A program made the position numbers and the translations under genes. Below, piece after piece: positions 50,815 to 53,743 of a stretch of 53,743 nt of DNA (position 1 is the first letter of the stretch; each line of letters starts with the position of its first letter). Source of the stretch: Nitrospirota bacterium (GTDB lineage Bacteria; Nitrospirota; Leptospirillia; Leptospirillales; Leptospirillaceae); the NCBI GenBank assembly GCA_021785195.1, contig JAJYGC010000001.1, forward strand, positions 1 to 53,743, written 5' to 3'. Under the pieces are notes generated by a model. It searched no databases, was not told the origin of the DNA, and saw nothing but the letters and a program-made list of their open reading frames with translations.

Positions 50815-52203
50815 ATGCATCTATCCCAGGAAATTTCACAGGACCTTCTTCAAAAATATGACCGGCCGGGGCCTCGGTACACGAGTTATCCGACTGCTCC
50901 GGTCTGGAAGACGGACTTTACCGCGGAAGATTACAAAAGCGCATTGGAGCGCTCCAACCTGACAGTGCCGGTCAAGCCTTTGTCCCTGTACTTTCACCTG
51001 CCTTTCTGCGACACGCTCTGCTATTTCTGCGGATGCAGCACAATCATCTCCCGGGATAAGGGAAAGACTGCCGATTATATCGATGTTCTGGGGGAGGAGA
51101 TCGCCTCCCTGGGAAGACGGATTCCCAGAAGCCGGAAGGTGGTCCAGCTCCATTTTGGGGGAGGGACTCCCTCCAATCTGACCCCGGCGCAGAACAAGCT
51201 GCTATTTTCCCGGATCAACAGGTGGTTTGACGTGGACTATGCCAATGGGGAAATTTCAATTGAGATCGATCCCCGGCACGCATCGGATGAGTACCTTGAA
51301 ACCATCCGGGAGATTGGGGTCAACAGAATCAGCATGGGGGTTCAGGATTTCGATCCCCTTGTCCAGAAGGCCGTCAACCGGATCCAGCCCATTGACCTCA
51401 CTGAACGGGTCTACAGAAAATGTCGCGACCTGGGATTTCATAGCATCAATATCGACCTGATTTATGGCCTTCCCCTCCAGACGGTCAAGGGGTTCGAACA
51501 TACGCTCGATGAGATTGTCCGGCTGTCTCCCGACCGATTGGCCATCTTCAACTATGCCCATGTTCCCTGGTTGAAGAAGCACATGGTCCTGATCAAGGAG
51601 GCGGACCTCCCCCGTCCGGAAGTGAAGTTCGAGTTGATGGCGCTGATCGGGGAAAAGCTGACCGGAGCGGGTTATGTCTATATCGGAATGGACCATTTTG
51701 CCAAGCCGGACGATGAGTTGACACTTGCCCAAAAGGCCAAGACCCTTTATCGAAACTTTCAGGGATATACCACGAAGGCAGAAGCGGATTTGATCGGGAT
51801 GGGAGTTACCTCGATCAGCATGGTCGGCGATGTTTATGCCCAAAACCTGAAGTCCCTTCCCGATTACCAGAACCAGGTGCAAAATGGGAAACTCCCGATC
51901 CATCGGGGATATCGCCTCTCCAAGGATGACCTGATCCGACGCTCGGTGATCACCCGCATCATGTGCGACCTGGAACTGGACCGAAATGGAGTCCTCAATC
52001 CATACGGAGAGGTCTTCGACAGGTACTTTTCCGAAGAACTGAAAGAACTCGAGGAATTCGCCGCAGACGGGCTTCTTGAAATCAGCCCGGGACGCATTGT
52101 CCTGACACCACTGGGACGGGTCTTCATGCGGAATATCGCAATGGTCTTTGATACATACCTTCGATCCGCCCCCAAAGGCCCCCTGTTCTCCAGGACCCTC
52201 TGA
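50815..52203 (+). CDS. hemN: oxygen-independent coproporphyrinogen III dehydrogenase
   Basis: Radical SAM enzyme converting coproporphyrinogen III to protoporphyrinogen IX without oxygen. The 462 residues have PGPRYTSYPTAPVW, the cluster motif CDTLCYFCGC (CxxxCxxC plus one Cys), QLHFGGGTPSNL, GVQDFDPLVQKAVNRIQP and DLIYGLP, all diagnostic of true HemN rather than HemW. ATG 50815 with GAGG upstream is preferred to GTG 50797. A long hairpin at 52218-52249 follows the stop. Confidence 0.95.
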   Translation: MHLSQEISQDLLQKYDRPGPRYTSYPTAPVWKTDFTAEDYKSALERSNLTVPVKPLSLYFHLPFCDTLCYFCGCSTIISRDKGKTADYIDVLGEEIASLGRRIPRSRKVVQLHFGGGTPSNLTPAQNKLLFSRINRWFDVDYANGEISIEIDPRHASDEYLETIREIGVNRISMGVQDFDPLVQKAVNRIQPIDLTERVYRKCRDLGFHSINIDLIYGLPLQTVKGFEHTLDEIVRLSPDRLAIFNYAHVPWLKKHMVLIKEADLPRPEVKFELMALIGEKLTGAGYVYIGMDHFAKPDDELTLAQKAKTLYRNFQGYTTKAEADLIGMGVTSISMVGDVYAQNLKSLPDYQNQVQNGKLPIHRGYRLSKDDLIRRSVITRIMCDLELDRNGVLNPYGEVFDRYFSEELKELEEFAADGLLEISPGRIVLTPLGRVFMRNIAMVFDTYLRSAPKGPLFSRTL

Positions 52204-52217
52204 ACGCGAAGCAAGGC

Positions 52218-52249
52218 AAGGGGGGGCCACCAGTAAAGTGGTCCCCCTT
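52218..52249. terminator. terminator-like hairpin between convergent genes
   Basis: AAGGGGGGGCCAC (52218-52230) pairs with GTGGTCCCCCTT (52238-52249) around CAGTAAA. There is no U-tract on either strand, so it may terminate weakly or block read-through between hemN and the minus-strand gene. Confidence 0.55.
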
Positions 52250-52293
52250 GTGAGGACTCCCGGTCCAGGTTAAGAACCGGGGAAGGAGGAGGG

Positions 52294-52605
52294 TCAGTGC
52301 ATGTGGCGGAAAACTTCCTTGAGTAAATGGACAGCCGTTTCCGTGGGAACATCCATGACGGGTTGTTTTCGAATGGTTGTTTCAAAACCCCGTTCGAGGG
52401 CCGCAAGAATTTCTCCCCGAATCTCCTCCGCATGATACTCGGCAACGAGGTCGTCACAAATGCCATTGAAGTAATCCCGGATATTTCCCTGCCAGACTGA
52501 CATCCCTTCTTCCGTGGGATCCGGCACCGGATCTACCAAAGCCATCCGACCCTTCTTTTCTGCCTTCTGAAGAATTTCATCCCGTTTCAGTGTGACTGCC
52601 GACAT
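52294..52605 (-). CDS. small acidic protein, unknown function
   Basis: A 103-residue cytoplasmic protein beginning MSAVTLKRDEILQKAEKKG, then VDPVPDPTEEGMSVWQGNIR, a helical region rich in Glu/Asp, and the end HLLKEVFRHMH. No family was recognised. ATG 52605 is preferred because GGAGGG lies seven bases upstream; ATG 52611 is too close. The frame is open further upstream, but that part is likely 5' leader. A candidate promoter lies about 230 bp upstream at 52868-52841. Confidence 0.65.
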   Translation of the reverse strand: MSAVTLKRDEILQKAEKKGRMALVDPVPDPTEEGMSVWQGNIRDYFNGICDDLVAEYHAEEIRGEILAALERGFETTIRKQPVMDVPTETAVHLLKEVFRHMH

Positions 52606-52840
52606 GGTCATTCCCTCCGGTTGCAAGCGTGTTTTGCGTGGTTTATAGACGGGCTTTCCCGGGAAACGATCTTCCCGACTGACTCCCTTCTTTGTGGGAA
52701 ACAGTGCAATACAGTGGCAACGCACACATCCCGGGACGGACGGAGGATCCAATAGGAGAAGGAGTGTGTCCGGGTTCACGCCACCGGTCCAAACTTTCCC
52801 GTGAGAAGGGAAACCTCACTGACTGTTTTAGGTATGCCCC

Positions 52841-52868
52841 AATATATCCCCACTTTCCCTTTTGTCAA
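52841..52868 (-). promoter_or_regulatory. candidate promoter of the 103-aa gene with a long leader
   Basis: On the minus strand TTGACA (52868-52863) and TATATT (52846-52841) are separated by 16 bp. A start near 52834 would give a leader of about 229 nt, which contains TTTCCC/GGGAAA and CGGGAA/TTTCCCG inverted repeats. Confidence 0.55.
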
Positions 52869-53226
52869 TGGATGATGAATATGGATGGTCAATGGGGTGT
52901 CCGGATCCTCCGGAGGGCTGAGGAAGGATGGTTTCCCCTCTGGGTGTTAGGGTTTCTCAGGGGCGTTCAGGTTGGACAAGGGCTGAAAACGGAGTCTTGA
53001 TAACACCCCACTCTTGAATTCCGGAAAATGTCGTGATTTGTCCCATCGAATCTTGGGAAGAAATGGACAGCCGTTTGGGAATGAATGAGGAATGGTGTTC
53101 TAAATGACTGGGTTTTGAGATGGTGCCTCCATTGAGAAGATGAACCCCAGGTGTGTCCAAGCGTAGGTTTTTAGCTGATGGGGCTTGCTTGAATGGGATC
53201 AAGACAGGTTCACGTCTTGGTTCCCG
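52869..53226. other. 358-bp gap between the small gene and the tRNA-Ala promoter
   Basis: I see no supported gene here. A minus-strand open frame runs through it into the tRNA but is the familiar antisense-tRNA artefact. Confidence 0.5.
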
Positions 53227-53255
53227 TTGATTTTGAGGACACTTTTCATTAGAAT
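53227..53255 (+). promoter_or_regulatory. promoter of tRNA-Ala
   Basis: TTGATT (53227-53232) and TAGAAT (53250-53255) with a 17-bp spacer, followed by a GC-rich discriminator GCCCCG. The transcription start is expected near 53262, about 31 nt before the tRNA. Confidence 0.7.
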
Positions 53256-53292
53256 GCCCCGAAGACGATGATCTTGTCGGTTCTTCAGAATC

Positions 53293-53368
53293 GGGGCTGT
53301 GGCGCAGTTGGGAGCGCGCAAGACTGGCAGTCTTGAGGTCAGGGGTTCGATCCCCCTCAGCTCCACCA
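53293..53368 (+). tRNA. tRNA-Ala (anticodon GGC)
   Basis: The acceptor stem GGGGCTG/CAGCTCC contains the G3:U70 wobble pair that identifies alanine tRNAs. The anticodon loop is CTGGCAG (anticodon GGC), the T arm is GGGGTTCGATCCCC, and CCA is encoded at 53366-53368. Confidence 0.97.
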
Positions 53369-53475
53369 TATTTCACAAGTACTTACGAACTTCCAATCCT
53401 ACCCAATAAAAATTCAGTTCCATGCATGTTCCATATTCGGCTGATATTCCTGTCCTTTGACCGGATTCCCCTCCT

Positions 53476-53532
53476 GTGACTAGTCACTTGACGACCTGAC
53501 CTCTATCGATCTACCTTGATATGTGACTAGTG
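53476..53532. repeat. palindrome and partial copy beside the IS630 remnant
   Basis: A perfect 12-bp palindrome GTGACTAGTCAC lies at 53476-53487, and TGTGACTAGT recurs at 53522-53531 just beyond the transposase stop. One copy may belong to the IS terminal repeat and the other to the target; the boundary cannot be fixed because the other end is outside the window. Confidence 0.45.
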
Positions 53533-53554
53533 TCTCGATTCATAAGTTAAGCGA

Positions 53555-53743
53555 TTAAACGGTCAACGGCTTTCCGGTGTACGTCCACTTGAAAGGACGG
53601 GCCCGCTCCTTGTTGCATTTCCGGATAGTGAGCAGGATCTGGTCGACCAGTTCCTTTTTGGACTTCCAGACCCCTCCTTTCAACACATCCCGGCTGAAGA
53701 TGTTGAACCAGATCTCGATCTGGTTCAGCCAGGAGGCATAGGT
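53555..53743 (-). CDS. IS630-family transposase, C-terminal part (cut by window edge)
   Basis: The last 62 codons of a minus-strand transposase, read from the window end to TAA at 53557-53555. The sequence begins TYASWLNQIEIWFNIFSRDV, containing the SWLNQIE motif whose Glu is the third catalytic residue of IS630 DDE transposases, and ends FKWTYTGKPLTV, the typical IS630 C terminus. The N-terminal part lies beyond 53743, so completeness cannot be judged. Confidence 0.88.
   Translation of the reverse strand, partial: TYASWLNQIEIWFNIFSRDVLKGGVWKSKKELVDQILLTIRKCNKERARPFKWTYTGKPLTV

Noticed and set aside
52957-53376. 139-codon minus-strand open frame with a GAEGDRTPDLKTASLARSQL-type start
   Set aside because: Its N terminus is the translation of the antisense strand of tRNA-Ala, a well-known false protein family; the rest shows no recognisable domain.
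1-53743. CRISPR array, prophage or integrative element
   Set aside because: No regularly spaced repeats, cas genes, integrase, phage structural genes or tRNA-derived attachment repeats were seen; the only mobile elements are the IS66 copy and the IS630 end.

Overview
The window looks like chromosomal DNA of an autotrophic Gram-negative bacterium close to Leptospirillum (phylum Nitrospirota). This is inferred from the gene set and recall of related proteins, not from a search. The pointers are a reductive TCA cycle of the citryl-CoA synthetase / citryl-CoA lyase type, a complete division and cell-wall cluster, a hopanoid cluster, GC-rich codon use and frequent GTG/TTG starts.

Layout. (1) 1-1850: tRNA-Glu(TTC) on the minus strand with its own promoter, then an intact 1612-bp IS66-family element (225-1836) with terminal inverted repeats and a perfect 8-bp target duplication. 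It lies in the divergent intergenic region between tRNA-Glu and the carbon-fixation genes and leaves both candidate promoters intact. (2) 1993-13463: reductive TCA block, ccsA-ccsB-(50-aa membrane microprotein)-acn-ccl-(PsiE-like membrane protein)-frdB-frdA-sucC-sucD, then a peroxiredoxin. Together these interconvert fumarate, succinate, succinyl-CoA, isocitrate/citrate and citryl-CoA, and release acetyl-CoA and oxaloacetate. (3) 13732-14602: an unknown lipoprotein and an FmdB-type zinc ribbon protein, minus strand. (4) 14966-36678: the dcw cluster, starting at a consensus promoter with four 10-bp-phased MraZ boxes: mraZ, rsmH, ftsL-like, ftsI, murE, murF, mraY, murD, ftsW, murG, murC, murB, ddl, ftsQ, ftsA, ftsZ, followed by pgeF, a YggS-type PLP protein, proC, yggT, a DivIVA-domain gene and a DUF167 gene. 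Most junctions overlap or nearly touch. (5) 36694-37293: an unknown single-pass membrane protein, minus strand. (6) 37608-48754: hopanoid and envelope lipid region: a promoter, a small ORF, shc, hpnG and an outer-membrane beta-barrel gene, ending at a bidirectional terminator shared with a convergent lipoprotein gene; then hpnA, ispH, hpnJ, hpnI, a small EamA/SMR-like transporter and a DUF422 (carotenoid-hydratase-like) membrane protein. (7) 48779-52203: tetrapyrrole genes, a CbiX-type chelatase (possibly leaderless), hemE and hemN. (8) 52294-53743: a small unknown protein with a long 5' leader (minus strand), tRNA-Ala(GGC) with promoter, and the 3' end of an IS630-family transposase cut by the window edge.

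Most genes are housekeeping and confidently named. The less ordinary parts are the hopanoid region (a POTRA-less barrel translationally linked to hpnG, and a transporter plus DUF422 pair linked to hpnI), the 50-aa protein and structured gap in the rTCA block, the MraZ operator, apparent non-ATG/GTG/TTG starts for yggT and the EamA-like gene, an FtsZ with two candidate C-terminal peptides, and the leaderless cbiX promoter. No CRISPR array or phage region was seen.
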